64,000 nt of DNA, from NCBI GenBank assembly GCA_937863385.1, contig CALMBW010000027.1, positions 82,329 through 146,328 on the forward strand, in the 5' to 3' direction. The DNA is from an uncultured Actinomycetes bacterium. Lineage in GTDB: Bacteria; Actinomycetota; CADDZG01; WHSQ01. The translations under genes were made by a program, and so were the position numbers. Shown piece by piece: positions 50,273 through 59,774 of this stretch (the first letter of the stretch is position 1; each line of letters starts with the position of its first letter). The notes under the pieces are model-generated. The model saw nothing but the letters and a program-made list of their open reading frames with translations. It was not told the DNA's origin and searched no databases.

Positions 50273-51254
50273 GGGTATACCCCACGAGATCGCGCGTGCG
50301 GACCTCGTTGGCCCACAAGCCCCAACGCAAAAGGCCCGCCCCCCAGGTGAACCCCGCGCCGAAAGCAGTGAGCACGACCAGGTCGCCGTCGGATAGTCGC
50401 CCGTCCGAGGCGGCCTCCACCAATGCCAGGGGGATCGACGCCGCGGACGTGTTGCCGTAGCACGCGATGTTGGACACGATCTTGTCTGCGGGCAAGCCCG
50501 CACGCAGACCTACCGCTTCGAGGATTCGGGCGTTCGCCTGATGAGCAACGAAAAGCTTCACGTCCGAGTAGGTCAGCCCGCACTCGGCAACGATGTCGAC
50601 GATCGATGTGGCCATAGCTTCGACGGCCCGACGGTAGACCTCACGCCCGTCCATGGAAATGAGCCCGGTGCGGGGATCCGTTTGCAGGAGTTGGGGGTTA
50701 CGTCCATCACTGCGCAGCGAGAAAGGGCCGATCCTGGAGGGACCCTCCTGCCTCTCTAGGACCACCGCGCCGGCGCCGTCGCCGAACAACACGCAGCTCT
50801 TGGTATCCGAATAATCGGTGATCGATGAGAGGACGTCGGCCCCTATCACCAAGACCCGAGCGGCGGCGCGGCTCTCGATCAGCGCGTTCGCCTGGGCGAG
50901 GGCGAACAAGAATCCCGAGCATCCCGCGTTGAGATCGTAGGCGGCAGCACCGGTGGCTCCGAGCGCCGCCTGGATGCGACAAGCAGTCGATGGCAGCTTC
51001 TGTTGGGAGGTGACGGTCGCGACGATGACGAAGTCGAGCGCAGTCGGTTCGAGACCCGCAACCTTGAGTGCGTCTTTCGAGGCAGCGACTCCAAGCGAAT
51101 CCACCGTCTCTCCGTCACGTGCTACGTGCCGTTGTCTGATGCCGGTCCGTTGGAAGATCCAGGCCTCTTCGATGTCGAGCCGTCCGGCAAGTTCGGCGTT
51201 GTCGAGGATCGCGATGGGTAGTGCGGCGCCCCAGCCCGTGATTGCGGCCCCCAT
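50265..51254 (-). CDS. fabH: Beta-ketoacyl-ACP synthase III
   Basis: A 329-residue initiating condensing enzyme joining an acyl-CoA primer to malonyl-ACP. The active-site cysteine C112 is in DLNAGCSGFLFAL; histidine in LFVAHQANARI and asparagine in IACYGNTSAASIP. The start ATG 51254 shares a base with the upstream gene's stop. Primer preference (straight or branched) cannot be read. Confidence 0.96.
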   Translation of the reverse strand: MGAAITGWGAALPIAILDNAELAGRLDIEEAWIFQRTGIRQRHVARDGETVDSLGVAASKDALKVAGLEPTALDFVIVATVTSQQKLPSTACRIQAALGATGAAAYDLNAGCSGFLFALAQANALIESRAAARVLVIGADVLSSITDYSDTKSCVLFGDGAGAVVLERQEGPSRIGPFSLRSDGRNPQLLQTDPRTGLISMDGREVYRRAVEAMATSIVDIVAECGLTYSDVKLFVAHQANARILEAVGLRAGLPADKIVSNIACYGNTSAASIPLALVEAASDGRLSDGDLVVLTAFGAGFTWGAGLLRWGLWANEVRTRDLVGYTRA

Positions 51255-51541
51255 CAAGCCCCTCTTATCCAGAAAAGAGCCTCGCCTTGGACCACGGGCT
51301 GGCCCGGCATGGCGAGCATCCCCATGACCCAGCCGCTGAACGACGAGATCACCGGAACCAGATCGCGGCCGTCGCTGACCTCAGCTAGGGCCTGGCCGCG
51401 CTCTACCCATTCCCCCTCACACGTGAAGATCTGAGGGGGCAAGGGGTGAAAGCGTCCTGCCGTGGGGGCGATCACCAGACGCTCGGAGATCGCCAACGTC
51501 TCGGCGACGATCTCCCATTCCACACCGTAGTCAAGTGCCAA
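51254..51541 (-). CDS. Biotinyl/lipoyl-domain-like protein lacking any lysine
   Basis: A 95-residue protein with the flattened beta-barrel pattern of biotinyl domains: VIAPTAGRFHPLPPQIFTCE, GEWVERGQALAEV, then SSFSGWVMGMLAMPGQPVVQGEALFWI. The hairpin that normally carries the EAMKM biotinylation site reads SDGRD, and the whole protein contains no lysine, so neither biotin nor lipoate can be attached. It sits between fabD and fabH, overlapping them by 11 bp and 1 bp. A structural or regulatory role in acyl-chain or carboxylase chemistry is conceivable; function unknown. Confidence 0.72.
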   Translation of the reverse strand: MALDYGVEWEIVAETLAISERLVIAPTAGRFHPLPPQIFTCEGEWVERGQALAEVSDGRDLVPVISSFSGWVMGMLAMPGQPVVQGEALFWIRGA

Positions 51542-52397
51542 CCGTGGCCTCCAGTCTCAGCGCTGAACGGCGGTTCCTTTCGGCAAGGTCCCCTACAACG
51601 CGTCCCGGTCCTAGATCACGGAAATCATCAGCTCCCCGTGCGATCAGCCAAGAGACCCCCTGGGCGAATACGATGGGGCCGGTCAGCTGCTGCAATAGGA
51701 GCCTGCGGATCTCACCGGGACTCCTATAGGGCCGAGCCGTCACCCCACTGACCACCGGCACCTTCGGACTGCGAACCGTCGCTTGGACGAGCGCCTCGGC
51801 CAACCGATCGGCAGCCGGGATCATCGCCGCACTGTGGAAGGGACCATTGACGGGTAGGAGCACGGCCCGCCCCCCGGCCTCGCGGGCCAGCCTCGAAGCC
51901 CCGGCGAGGGCTTCTCTTGAGCCGGACAGAACGTGCTGACTAGGGGTATTGAAGTTGGCAACCGAGCACCCCGAACGATCGCAGATCGCTACAACTTGAT
52001 CGCCGTCAAGAGACAGTAGGGCCACCATCCCACCGGGACTCATCTTGGCAGCTCGCTGCATCGCAACGCCCCGAGCGTGTACCAGCCGCACACCATCTTT
52101 GAACGAGAACGATCCGCTCGCCGCCAGAGCCGAATACTCGCCAAGGCTGTGTCCGAAGAATGCGTCGAAACTCTCTTCGGTGTCCCGTAGGGCGACCTGA
52201 CCCGCCACGAAGATGGCGGGTTGAGCCAGATCAGTGGGCAGGACCGGTGTCGTGGAACGACACGCCTGGCGCACCTTGCGCCGGAGGTCGTACCCGAGGA
52301 TCTCCGACGCCGACGCCACCAAAGGATCATCCTCAGGGAGGGCCGCGAGGACGTCGCTTGCCGCTATCCCCTGCCCGGGGAAGAGCCCGACCCTCAA
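51531..52397 (-). CDS. fabD: Malonyl-CoA:ACP transacylase
   Basis: A 288-residue acyltransferase providing malonyl-ACP. The oxyanion loop is LFPGQG (residues 5-10), the nucleophile S84 lies in FFGHSLGEYSALAASG, and the later GPFHSA supplies the catalytic histidine. Its first codons overlap the sigma factor gene's stop (ATGA), and its end overlaps the next gene by 11 bp. Confidence 0.95.
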   Translation of the reverse strand: MRVGLFPGQGIAASDVLAALPEDDPLVASASEILGYDLRRKVRQACRSTTPVLPTDLAQPAIFVAGQVALRDTEESFDAFFGHSLGEYSALAASGSFSFKDGVRLVHARGVAMQRAAKMSPGGMVALLSLDGDQVVAICDRSGCSVANFNTPSQHVLSGSREALAGASRLAREAGGRAVLLPVNGPFHSAAMIPAADRLAEALVQATVRSPKVPVVSGVTARPYRSPGEIRRLLLQQLTGPIVFAQGVSWLIARGADDFRDLGPGRVVGDLAERNRRSALRLEATVGT

Positions 52398-52915
52398 TCC
52401 TGCCTCCCCTCGTATTCGTTGCGGAGCCGAGCGCGCGCACGATGGAGAAGGATCCGCACGGCTCCCGAGGTCCTACCGGTGCGATCTGCGATCTCTTCGA
52501 TCGACAGGTCATGCATATAGCGAAGTGTGATTGCTTCACGTTGAGTGTCCGGAAGCTCGGCAACGGCGTGGAGCACATCTTCACGCGATTCAACGTCCAC
52601 AACGGCTGTCGCGGGACATGGATCGGGATCGACTACTTCGGGGGTCTCGGCGAGAGTGACAACGCGGCACCTCATCCGGTACCAGTTCGAGATGCAATTG
52701 CGCGCGATAGCGAACAGCCAGGCCGAGTAGCTTCCCGTGGCGCAATAGGTGTCGGCCGAGCGCAGCGCCTTGAAGAAGACCTGCGCTGTGAGGTCCTCGG
52801 CCGTGTCATCGCTCGGCACCTTCGAGCGCACGAACTGGAAGATCGCACAAACATGCCGCCGGTAAAGTTCCGCGAACGCCTCTTCGTCACGCTTCACCCT
52901 GAACGCCAGTGACAT
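52394..52915 (-). CDS. ECF-type sigma-70 family factor
   Basis: A 173-residue extracytoplasmic-function sigma factor. Region 2 reads DEEAFAELYRRHVCAIFQFV, AEDLTAQVFFKAL and SAWLFAIARNCISNWYR; region 4 reads LPDTQREAITLRYMHDLSIE and TGRTSGAVRILLHRARARLR. ATG 52915 is chosen; TTG 52969 in the same frame would add 18 residues and neither has a strong ribosome site. No anti-sigma gene is adjacent. It is translationally coupled to fabD, so it begins the fatty-acid operon. Confidence 0.87.
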   Translation of the reverse strand: MSLAFRVKRDEEAFAELYRRHVCAIFQFVRSKVPSDDTAEDLTAQVFFKALRSADTYCATGSYSAWLFAIARNCISNWYRMRCRVVTLAETPEVVDPDPCPATAVVDVESREDVLHAVAELPDTQREAITLRYMHDLSIEEIADRTGRTSGAVRILLHRARARLRNEYEGRQD

Positions 52916-53172
52916 GTCGTCGCCCAGCACCGAATCAGAGAGCACCAGGGAACCGATCGAGGACCGCAAACCATCGTTTGAGTTCGAGCATCACTGTGTT
53001 GTGACTCGCCGGTGCTCGATCCGTTACGCAAGAGACGGAATCACTTGTTCTTTAACTCTCGACCGCGCATTCAAGTAAAGCGGCAGGCGCTTCTTGGATC
53101 CATAGGCACAGCACCGGCCGGAGCTCCCCAATGATGGTTGCTCTTGGGTCCCAACACCATGATTATGGGGCG

Positions 53173-54390
53173 ATGGATATCGAAGTGAGGCGGACGAGCA
53201 AAGAAGAACAGGCGCGCGCTATCGAGACGTGCGAGCTGGCGTTCGGGTGGAACGTGCGCCCCGACGACATGGAGGCGATCCAGAAGACCGTCGAGCCCGA
53301 GCGCACCTTCGCGGCAGTGGAAGGCGACCGGTTCGTAGGAGCAGGCGCGAACTACGCGTTCGAGCTGACGGTTCCCGGAGGACATATCCCTGCGGCCGGA
53401 CTAACGCTTGTCGGGGTACTGCCGTCGCACCGTCGCAGAGGCATCCTGTCGAAGTTGATGCGCGAGTTCCTCACCGACGCACACGACCGCTCTGAGGCGG
53501 TCTCGGTCCTATGGGCATCGGAGTCGATCATCTACCAGCGTTACGGCTACGGGCTAGCCGCTCGGCACATGTCGATCCAGGCCGAGCGCGCTCACATGAG
53601 ATTCCTCGATGACTCCCGGTCGGGTGAAACGGCTCGCTTGCTCACTGCATCCGAAGCGGTCACGGAACTGGACCCGATCTACGAGAAGGCACGGTCGACG
53701 CGTCCAGGCATGTTCGCCCGTTCCGAGACCTGGTGGCGCGAGCACCGTCTTCGCGACCCCGAACAAGACCGTGAAGGCGCGAGCCCGCTATGGGTGGTCA
53801 TTATCGACATCGAGGACGAACCTTCCGCCTACGCGCTCTATCGGATCAAGGGCAACTGGGAAGACGGGGTCCCTCGGGGGACGGTTCAGATCGCCGAGGC
53901 GATCTCGACCAGCAGCGCTTCGGCCAAGGCCTTGTGGCGTTACCTGTTCGGTGTCGATCTGATCGAAACCGTCGAGTCACACTTCATGCCGGTTGACTCA
54001 CCCCTGCCACTGATGGTTTCCGATCCACGCCGGATCAAGGTGCGGATATCCGATTGTCTGTGGCTGCGCGTGGTGGATGTGCCCGCCGCACTTCGAGGCC
54101 GCTCCTACGCCGCAGCAGACAGGATCGGGTTCGAGATCCGTGACGACATCTTCGACGACAACGCCGGCATCTGGACCCTTGACACGACCGGCTCAGCCGA
54201 AGTCAGCCACGACGGCACGGCCGATCTCAGCATGGACGTCCGCGATCTGGGAGCCGCCTATCTGGGCGGAACAACGATGACCAGCCTCGTAGAAGCAGGA
54301 CGGGCCACCGAGAACACCACAGGCGCGGCCACGAGATTCGACGCGATGTTCCGAAGCGCCCAGGCTCCGTGGTGTCCGGAGATCTTCTAG
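53173..54390 (+). CDS. Eis-like GNAT acetyltransferase
   Basis: A 405-residue protein with the Eis layout: an N-terminal GNAT domain with acetyl-CoA loop LVGVLPSHRRRGILSKLMRE (about 80-105), a second degenerate GNAT domain, and a C-terminal SCP2-like domain ending in the carboxylate of F405. YQRYGYGLAAR near residue 125 matches the family. Relatives acetylate aminoglycosides or proteins at multiple amines. It is preceded by 203 bp holding no gene and stands alone between the sigma gene and leuS. Confidence 0.88.
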   Translation: MDIEVRRTSKEEQARAIETCELAFGWNVRPDDMEAIQKTVEPERTFAAVEGDRFVGAGANYAFELTVPGGHIPAAGLTLVGVLPSHRRRGILSKLMREFLTDAHDRSEAVSVLWASESIIYQRYGYGLAARHMSIQAERAHMRFLDDSRSGETARLLTASEAVTELDPIYEKARSTRPGMFARSETWWREHRLRDPEQDREGASPLWVVIIDIEDEPSAYALYRIKGNWEDGVPRGTVQIAEAISTSSASAKALWRYLFGVDLIETVESHFMPVDSPLPLMVSDPRRIKVRISDCLWLRVVDVPAALRGRSYAAADRIGFEIRDDIFDDNAGIWTLDTTGSAEVSHDGTADLSMDVRDLGAAYLGGTTMTSLVEAGRATENTTGAATRFDAMFRSAQAPWCPEIF

Positions 54391-54408
54391 CGGGGCACTT
54401 GGACCCGG

Positions 54409-56865
54409 CTACTTCGTAACGACCAAGGACAGAAGCTTGGGGGGCCGCGCGATCACCTTGCTGGGCTCCTTGCCACCGAGGTGGGACCGAACCTTCTCCG
54501 AAGCCATCGCCGCGGCGAGCATGTCGGGCTCGGCGATCCCGGTGGGAACTGCGATCGTGTCACGCACCTTGCCATTTACCTGAACCACCATCATCACTTC
54601 ATCGACCCTGGCAAGCTCGGGGTCGGCAACCGGCCACCTCTGCACATGGATCGAATAAGGATTGCCGAGCCGCGCCCATTGCTCTTCCGCGAGGTAAGGG
54701 GCCATGGGTGCCAGCATCAGAAGGAAGGTCTCGATCACCTCGCGCAGCGTGCCCGGGTCCGACCCTCCGTCGGACCGATAGCGGTAGACGGCGTTGACCA
54801 GCTCTTGGAGCCGTGAGATGGCGGTGTTGAACGAGAAGCTCTCGTAGTCCGCAGTGACGACCTCGATCGTTCGGTGCAGCATGCGGCGCAGGTCGAGCTC
54901 GGCGGCCGACCCCGCTGGATCGGTCACGGGCCCTGGAGCAAGCTCACGGATGTCTTCGCACAGACGCCACACCCGCTGCAACCACTGGAACGTGACCTTC
55001 CCGATCGCACTGACGCCTTCCTCGGGCCAGTCGAAGGCTTGCTCGGGTGGGCCGGAGAAAAGCAGATACAAGCGAAGGGAGTCTGCGCCGTACAACTCGA
55101 ACGCCTCTTGGGGCTCGACGATGTTTCCCCTCGACTTGCTCATCCTCTTACCGCCCATCTTCACGACACCCTGGTTGAGGAGGTGAGGGAAAGGTTCAGG
55201 GTCGTCGGCCATACCCATGTCGACCATGACTTTCTGGAAGAAGCGCGCGTAGATCAGGTGCATCACCGCGTGTTCGATGCCCCCCGTGTACTGATCGATG
55301 GGCATCCAGGCACGGGACTTCTCCGGGTCGAACGGAAGCTCTTTGTTGAAGGGGTCGGTGTAGCGATGGAAGTACCAAGAGGAGTCCACGAACGTATCCA
55401 TCGTGTCCGTCTCACGAGTGGCCGGGCCCCCGCACTTGGGACAGGACACGTTGACCCACTCGTGCGCGGTCGCGAGCGGCGACACACCCTCTTGAGGTTT
55501 GAAATCAACGTCTGCAGGGAGCGTGACCGGAAGCTCGTCCAGAGGGACGGGCACCTCGCCGTCTTTCTCGCAGAAGACCACCGGGATAGGTGTCCCCCAA
55601 TAGCGTTGCCGTGAGATCAACCAGTCCCGGATCTTGAACGCCTTGGCAGCCCTGCCGAGACCTTTGTCCTGGAGCCACTGGGTCACCTTCTCAATGGCCT
55701 CTGATTCCGGCGTCCCATCGAACTCTCCGGAGTTGACCATCACCCGTGGGGATCCTTCATCGCCCTGTGGCTCGAGAACGGTTCTGATCTCCAGATCGAA
55801 CTTGGACGCGAAATCACCGTCTCGCTGGTCGTGCGCCGGCACCGCCATGATCGCGCCGGTCCCATAGTCCATCAGCACGTAGTCGGCTGCCCATATCGGG
55901 ATCCGTTCGTTGTTGACGGGGTTGATGACGTAACGCCCCGTGAACAACCCGGTCTTGTCGCGCTCGGTTGACGTTCTGTCGATCTCGGTCAGTCGCTCGA
56001 CGGCCGCCCGGTAATCGGCCAGTTCCTGTTCCTTGTCGGTGCCTGCAACCAGACGTTCGAGCAAGGGATGCTCCGGCGCCATCACGAAGAACGTAGCGCC
56101 CCACAACGTGTCGGGCCGGGTCGTGTAAACGGTGACGCTTTCCCCGAAGCCATCGATCTCGAAGTCGATCTCGGCCCCGAAGCTTCGGCCGATCCAATTC
56201 TTCTGCAGCATCTTGAGCCGGTCGGTCCACCCACTATTGCGTTCTAGGTCATCCAGCAACCTGTCAGCGTAGTCAGTGATCTTGAAGAACCACTGGCTGA
56301 GATAACGCTTGACCACAGGCGTATCGCAGAGTTCGCAGCGCCCTGCGATCACCTGCTCGTTGGCGAGCACGGTCTTGTCCTTTGGACACCAATTAACCGG
56401 GGCCGCCTTCTTGTAGGCGAGACCGCGTTCGTAGAACTTCAAGAAGAACCATTGATTCCAGTGGTAGTACTCGGGATCGCAGGTTCGGATCAGCCGATCC
56501 CAGTCGAACGAGCAGCCCAGTCGCTGAGCCGACGAATACAGCTTGTCGATGTTGCTGTAGGTCCACTCGCGCGGGTCGACCCCGCGTTTGATCGCAGCAT
56601 TCTCGGCCGGCAGCCCGAAGGCATCGAACCCGAAGGGGTTAAGGACCTCGAAGCCCTGCATCCGATAGAAGCGGGCCAGAGAATCATGGATCGAGAAGAT
56701 CTCGACGTGGCCCATGTGCATGTCGCCGGAGGGATACGGGTACATAGTGAGCGCGTATCGCTTGCGCTCGGGATCCGGGGCCTCGGGCGCAGCCCAGAGC
56801 TTGTCGGATATCCACCGCTCGCTCCAGCGGTTCTCGAGTTCGGTGAACGTGTATTCCTGCTCCAT
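54409..56865 (-). CDS. leuS: Leucyl-tRNA synthetase
   Basis: An 818-residue class Ia synthetase. HIGH appears as YPSGDMHMGHVEIF and KMSKS as GGKRMSKSRGNIVEP; the editing CP1 domain lies between (ARPDTLWGATFF as TTRPDTLWGATFF, GTGAIMAVPAHDQRD), and a C-terminal anticodon-binding region ends it. ATG 56865 gives MEQEYTFTELENRW, the family start. It stands in comEA/leuS neighbourhood as in many actinobacteria, although separated here by the fab operon. Confidence 0.97.
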   Translation of the reverse strand: MEQEYTFTELENRWSERWISDKLWAAPEAPDPERKRYALTMYPYPSGDMHMGHVEIFSIHDSLARFYRMQGFEVLNPFGFDAFGLPAENAAIKRGVDPREWTYSNIDKLYSSAQRLGCSFDWDRLIRTCDPEYYHWNQWFFLKFYERGLAYKKAAPVNWCPKDKTVLANEQVIAGRCELCDTPVVKRYLSQWFFKITDYADRLLDDLERNSGWTDRLKMLQKNWIGRSFGAEIDFEIDGFGESVTVYTTRPDTLWGATFFVMAPEHPLLERLVAGTDKEQELADYRAAVERLTEIDRTSTERDKTGLFTGRYVINPVNNERIPIWAADYVLMDYGTGAIMAVPAHDQRDGDFASKFDLEIRTVLEPQGDEGSPRVMVNSGEFDGTPESEAIEKVTQWLQDKGLGRAAKAFKIRDWLISRQRYWGTPIPVVFCEKDGEVPVPLDELPVTLPADVDFKPQEGVSPLATAHEWVNVSCPKCGGPATRETDTMDTFVDSSWYFHRYTDPFNKELPFDPEKSRAWMPIDQYTGGIEHAVMHLIYARFFQKVMVDMGMADDPEPFPHLLNQGVVKMGGKRMSKSRGNIVEPQEAFELYGADSLRLYLLFSGPPEQAFDWPEEGVSAIGKVTFQWLQRVWRLCEDIRELAPGPVTDPAGSAAELDLRRMLHRTIEVVTADYESFSFNTAISRLQELVNAVYRYRSDGGSDPGTLREVIETFLLMLAPMAPYLAEEQWARLGNPYSIHVQRWPVADPELARVDEVMMVVQVNGKVRDTIAVPTGIAEPDMLAAAMASEKVRSHLGGKEPSKVIARPPKLLSLVVTK

Positions 56866-56898
56866 GGCCGCCAACCCTAAAGCCCCCAAGGGTGACGG

Positions 56899-57681
56899 TC
56901 AGGCCGGACAGGTTCCGAAAGGCGTCGCTAAGAACTCCTGATACGCCTCTAGGTCCTGCTCGTCATCGAGCGCGACCTCCTCGACCGTGTCTTTCGTGAA
57001 CCTCCCCTCGGATACTGCGTAGAAGCTGCGGCTCAAGTCGTAACCATCCCCCCCGGGTACCGCCAGACTGATCACAACCCGCGCCGCTCCCACGCAATCG
57101 GAGGCTTCGAGATGCCCAACACTCCCCCCCGTCGGGAACATGTCCGCGTAGGGATCGCGCCCTGCGATCTCGTAGCGAGACAGCGTTCCTGTCCCGAAAC
57201 CGAAGACGGCGCTAAAGGACGTAGAAGCGCCCGCAAGGGCATCCACGACGATCTCAAGACCGGGGTCGCCGTCGATCTGCACGAGCGCGTTGAGGCGAGG
57301 GAAGCCATTCGTGGCGGCCAGTCCCTCTTGTTCGAAAGGCACCGAAAGTGCCTCACCCCCACTCTCGACCACGATGAAGATGCTGCAGCCGGGCTCTCCT
57401 GGCGCTGAGGCTATGGCCACTACGTCTTCGATTCCGTCGCCGGTGACGTCACCACTTGCCTCGCCACCGATACGAGCAGCCGGATCGGAAGCGATCCCTC
57501 GCTGGCCGTCGCAGACCTCTGGTGCCACCATGGACTCGCTCGGGGACGAAGGGGCCCCGGGGGTAGAGGAGGTTTGGCTCTCGGTACTAGCAGCCGTCTG
57601 CGGCTCGGAGACCCGATCGTCACCGCCGCACGCGGCCAACAGAACGACCACTGAGCAAAGTAAGCACCAGAGCTGCTTCAT
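56899..57681 (-). CDS. Secreted lipoprotein with FG-GAP-like motif
   Basis: A 260-residue lipoprotein: MKQLWCLLCSVVVLLAAC with lipobox C18, then a serine/threonine-rich linker. GEASGDVTGDGIEDVVAIAS resembles the calcium-binding FG-GAP strand, and PRLNALVQIDGDPGLEIVVD is a second similar strand, so a partial beta-propeller is possible. Four further cysteines may form disulfides. ATG 57681 is the start. Function unknown. Confidence 0.72.
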   Translation of the reverse strand: MKQLWCLLCSVVVLLAACGGDDRVSEPQTAASTESQTSSTPGAPSSPSESMVAPEVCDGQRGIASDPAARIGGEASGDVTGDGIEDVVAIASAPGEPGCSIFIVVESGGEALSVPFEQEGLAATNGFPRLNALVQIDGDPGLEIVVDALAGASTSFSAVFGFGTGTLSRYEIAGRDPYADMFPTGGSVGHLEASDCVGAARVVISLAVPGGDGYDLSRSFYAVSEGRFTKDTVEEVALDDEQDLEAYQEFLATPFGTCPA

Positions 57682-57793
57682 GAGCCAATAATCACCCGTA
57701 TCCATTCGCCCAGAGCCGGTTCGGGCATGTTTGCGCCCCATCTCCGCAATTCTCTCTATTGGGTCAGACCACAACATTCCCTTGAATAGGCAC

Positions 57794-58117
57794 ATGGCTG
57801 ACGCAAAAGGCGCGGAAAAGACCCGCAAGTGGACCTTCCTGACCAACCACGCTCATGTTCTGGTTTGCATCTCCGAGGACCCCAACTTGAGGTTGAAGGA
57901 CATCGCGGCGCGCGCTGGTATCACCGAACGAGCAACGCAACTGATCCTGTCGGATCTCGTTGCAGATGGCTACGTCGTCCGAACGAAGGTGGGCCGTCGC
58001 AACAGGTATGAGGTTGCAGGCGATCGTCCCCTGCGGCATCCCCTCGTCAGAAGGACTCCGGTGAAAGACCTTTTGGCCGTGTTATCGGTGGAGATGCCCC
58101 AGCACGAAACGGGTTAG
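57794..58117 (+). CDS. Winged-helix DNA-binding protein (MarR/ArsR-like)
   Basis: A 107-residue protein with one winged helix: HAHVLVCISEDPNLRLKDIA, GITERATQLILSDLVADGYV, VRTKVGRRNRYEV, a pattern shared by MarR- and ArsR-type regulators. The C-terminal tail (RTPVKDLLAVLSVEM) is short, without a ligand domain. It lies between the lipoprotein gene and the lysyl oxidase gene, 113 bp upstream of the latter. Target and signal unknown. Confidence 0.8.
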   Translation: MADAKGAEKTRKWTFLTNHAHVLVCISEDPNLRLKDIAARAGITERATQLILSDLVADGYVVRTKVGRRNRYEVAGDRPLRHPLVRRTPVKDLLAVLSVEMPQHETG

Positions 58118-58230
58118 TCCTTGACCCGGAACACACCGGTCTCTAGCTTGGTCTTATCGTCGGTCGTTTTCCAGGCGACCGTGAAGCGATCATTCAGAAC
58201 CCCGGCTCCAGCCGGCCAGGAAGGAGTCGG

Positions 58231-59709
58231 ATGTTGCTCTCTCGGAAGCGCATCGGCGCTCTGGTTGCGGCCGTCGTCGCCTTGATGCCCCTCGTTGCAG
58301 GCGGTGCCGAGGCGGCACCCATCGCGCCCGTTCTTGGCCTGAGATCTGCAAGCAACTACTACGAGATCCGTCCCTACGGGGATGAGCCTGTCTACTTCGA
58401 CATCGGCATCTACCTAGAGGCCCGGGAAGCACCATTCGAGTTGCTTTTCACCCGTCCGGACTACACCCAACCGATCCAAGTAGCACAGATACTGCATGAC
58501 CCACTCGGCTCGACGGAGTCAAGGCCACTCCCCAACGCTGAAGCCGAATGGAGCGGCATCCCAGATTTCTTCGACCTCGAGGTCCGGGATGCCGAATCTC
58601 AGGTCGTGTATTCCGGGACCATCGACTTCTGCCCCGGCGGGTTCGGGCGCGAACGGATCAACGACGAGGGGCCCATCAGGTCTGCGTACCCGGAAGGATG
58701 TTTCACCAATCCGTTCACCCGCGGCATGGTCTACGGGATCGATCAGAACTGGGCGGTGAACCTCTTCGGCTACAACGCTCCCTATATCAACATCTCCCGC
58801 GGTCTCTACGAAGCAACCATCTCGGTTGACCCGGCATATGCCGAGATGTTCGGTTTCCAGCCTGAAGCTGCATCTGTGTCCGTCGACGTGAAGGTGAAGA
58901 AGCCCATCCGATTCGACTGCGACAAGTGTCCGCGGCGGGCGCGTGCCCAACGAGAGATGGCACGCGCTTCTCAGGCGGTACCGACCATGGACCACCCCGA
59001 CCCAGCGATCCTTCCGGACCTCGCTGCACTACCGGCATGGGGCATCTATGTCGACAACCGGCCCGAGAAGTCCTTCCTTAGTTTCGGTGCAACCGTGTGG
59101 ACCGATGGAGCCTCATCCATGGTCGTCGAAGGTTTCCGTCGCACCGATATCGACGTCATGGACGCGTATCAATACTTCTATGTCGACGGCGAGCCTGTAG
59201 GGCGCGCCCAGGTAGGCGAGATGGAGTTCGACGAACGCCGAGGGCACGAGCACTGGCACTTCCTTCAGTTCGCCAGGTACTCCCTGCTCGATGAGAGCCA
59301 GGCCGAGATCGTCATCAGCAAGAAGGAGGCATTCTGTTTGGCCCCCACCGACGCCATCGACCTAACCGTCCCGAACGCAGTACTGAACCCCGGCGAGATC
59401 GGTCTCGGCACCGCCTGCGGATCGCGCAACTCGATCTGGACGAGGGAAACCTTGCCGCTGGGTTGGGGCGACACCTATCAGCAGAGTCTGCCGGGCCAGT
59501 CCTTCAACATCACCGAGCTTCCTAACGGCACCTACTACATCGCCGTGGAAGCCAATCCCACCGGATCGCTGCACGAGCAGAGCGACACCAACAACGTCGA
59601 GCTACGGGAGATCGTCCTCTCGGGCAAGCTCGGCAACCGCAAAGTGACCGTTCCCCCGTGGAACGGGATCGACACGGAGACGATCTTCGGGCCGGGCAAG
59701 GGGTTCTAG
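58231..59709 (+). CDS. Secreted lysyl-oxidase-like copper protein
   Basis: A 492-residue protein with signal peptide (about 1-28, LVAAVVALMPLVAGGAEAAP). The copper motif GHEHWHFLQF (H339, H341, H343) and downstream cysteines (AFCLAPTDA, GTACGSRNS) mark the lysyl oxidase family known from animals and from actinobacteria. A mature N-terminal beta-rich domain precedes it. Likely oxidises amines or crosslinks extracellular proteins using copper and a lysyl-derived quinone. Faces the phosphodiesterase gene 65 bp downstream. Confidence 0.85.
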   Translation: MLLSRKRIGALVAAVVALMPLVAGGAEAAPIAPVLGLRSASNYYEIRPYGDEPVYFDIGIYLEAREAPFELLFTRPDYTQPIQVAQILHDPLGSTESRPLPNAEAEWSGIPDFFDLEVRDAESQVVYSGTIDFCPGGFGRERINDEGPIRSAYPEGCFTNPFTRGMVYGIDQNWAVNLFGYNAPYINISRGLYEATISVDPAYAEMFGFQPEAASVSVDVKVKKPIRFDCDKCPRRARAQREMARASQAVPTMDHPDPAILPDLAALPAWGIYVDNRPEKSFLSFGATVWTDGASSMVVEGFRRTDIDVMDAYQYFYVDGEPVGRAQVGEMEFDERRGHEHWHFLQFARYSLLDESQAEIVISKKEAFCLAPTDAIDLTVPNAVLNPGEIGLGTACGSRNSIWTRETLPLGWGDTYQQSLPGQSFNITELPNGTYYIAVEANPTGSLHEQSDTNNVELREIVLSGKLGNRKVTVPPWNGIDTETIFGPGKGF

Positions 59710-59774
59710 GGCCCTTAGATGAACTTCACGCGAAGGGCGACTGAGGCCTGAGCCAGGTGCGGGAGTATTGCTCC

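Noticed and set aside
51254..51541. Functional biotin carboxyl carrier protein
   Set aside because: No lysine in the protein, so no attachment site.
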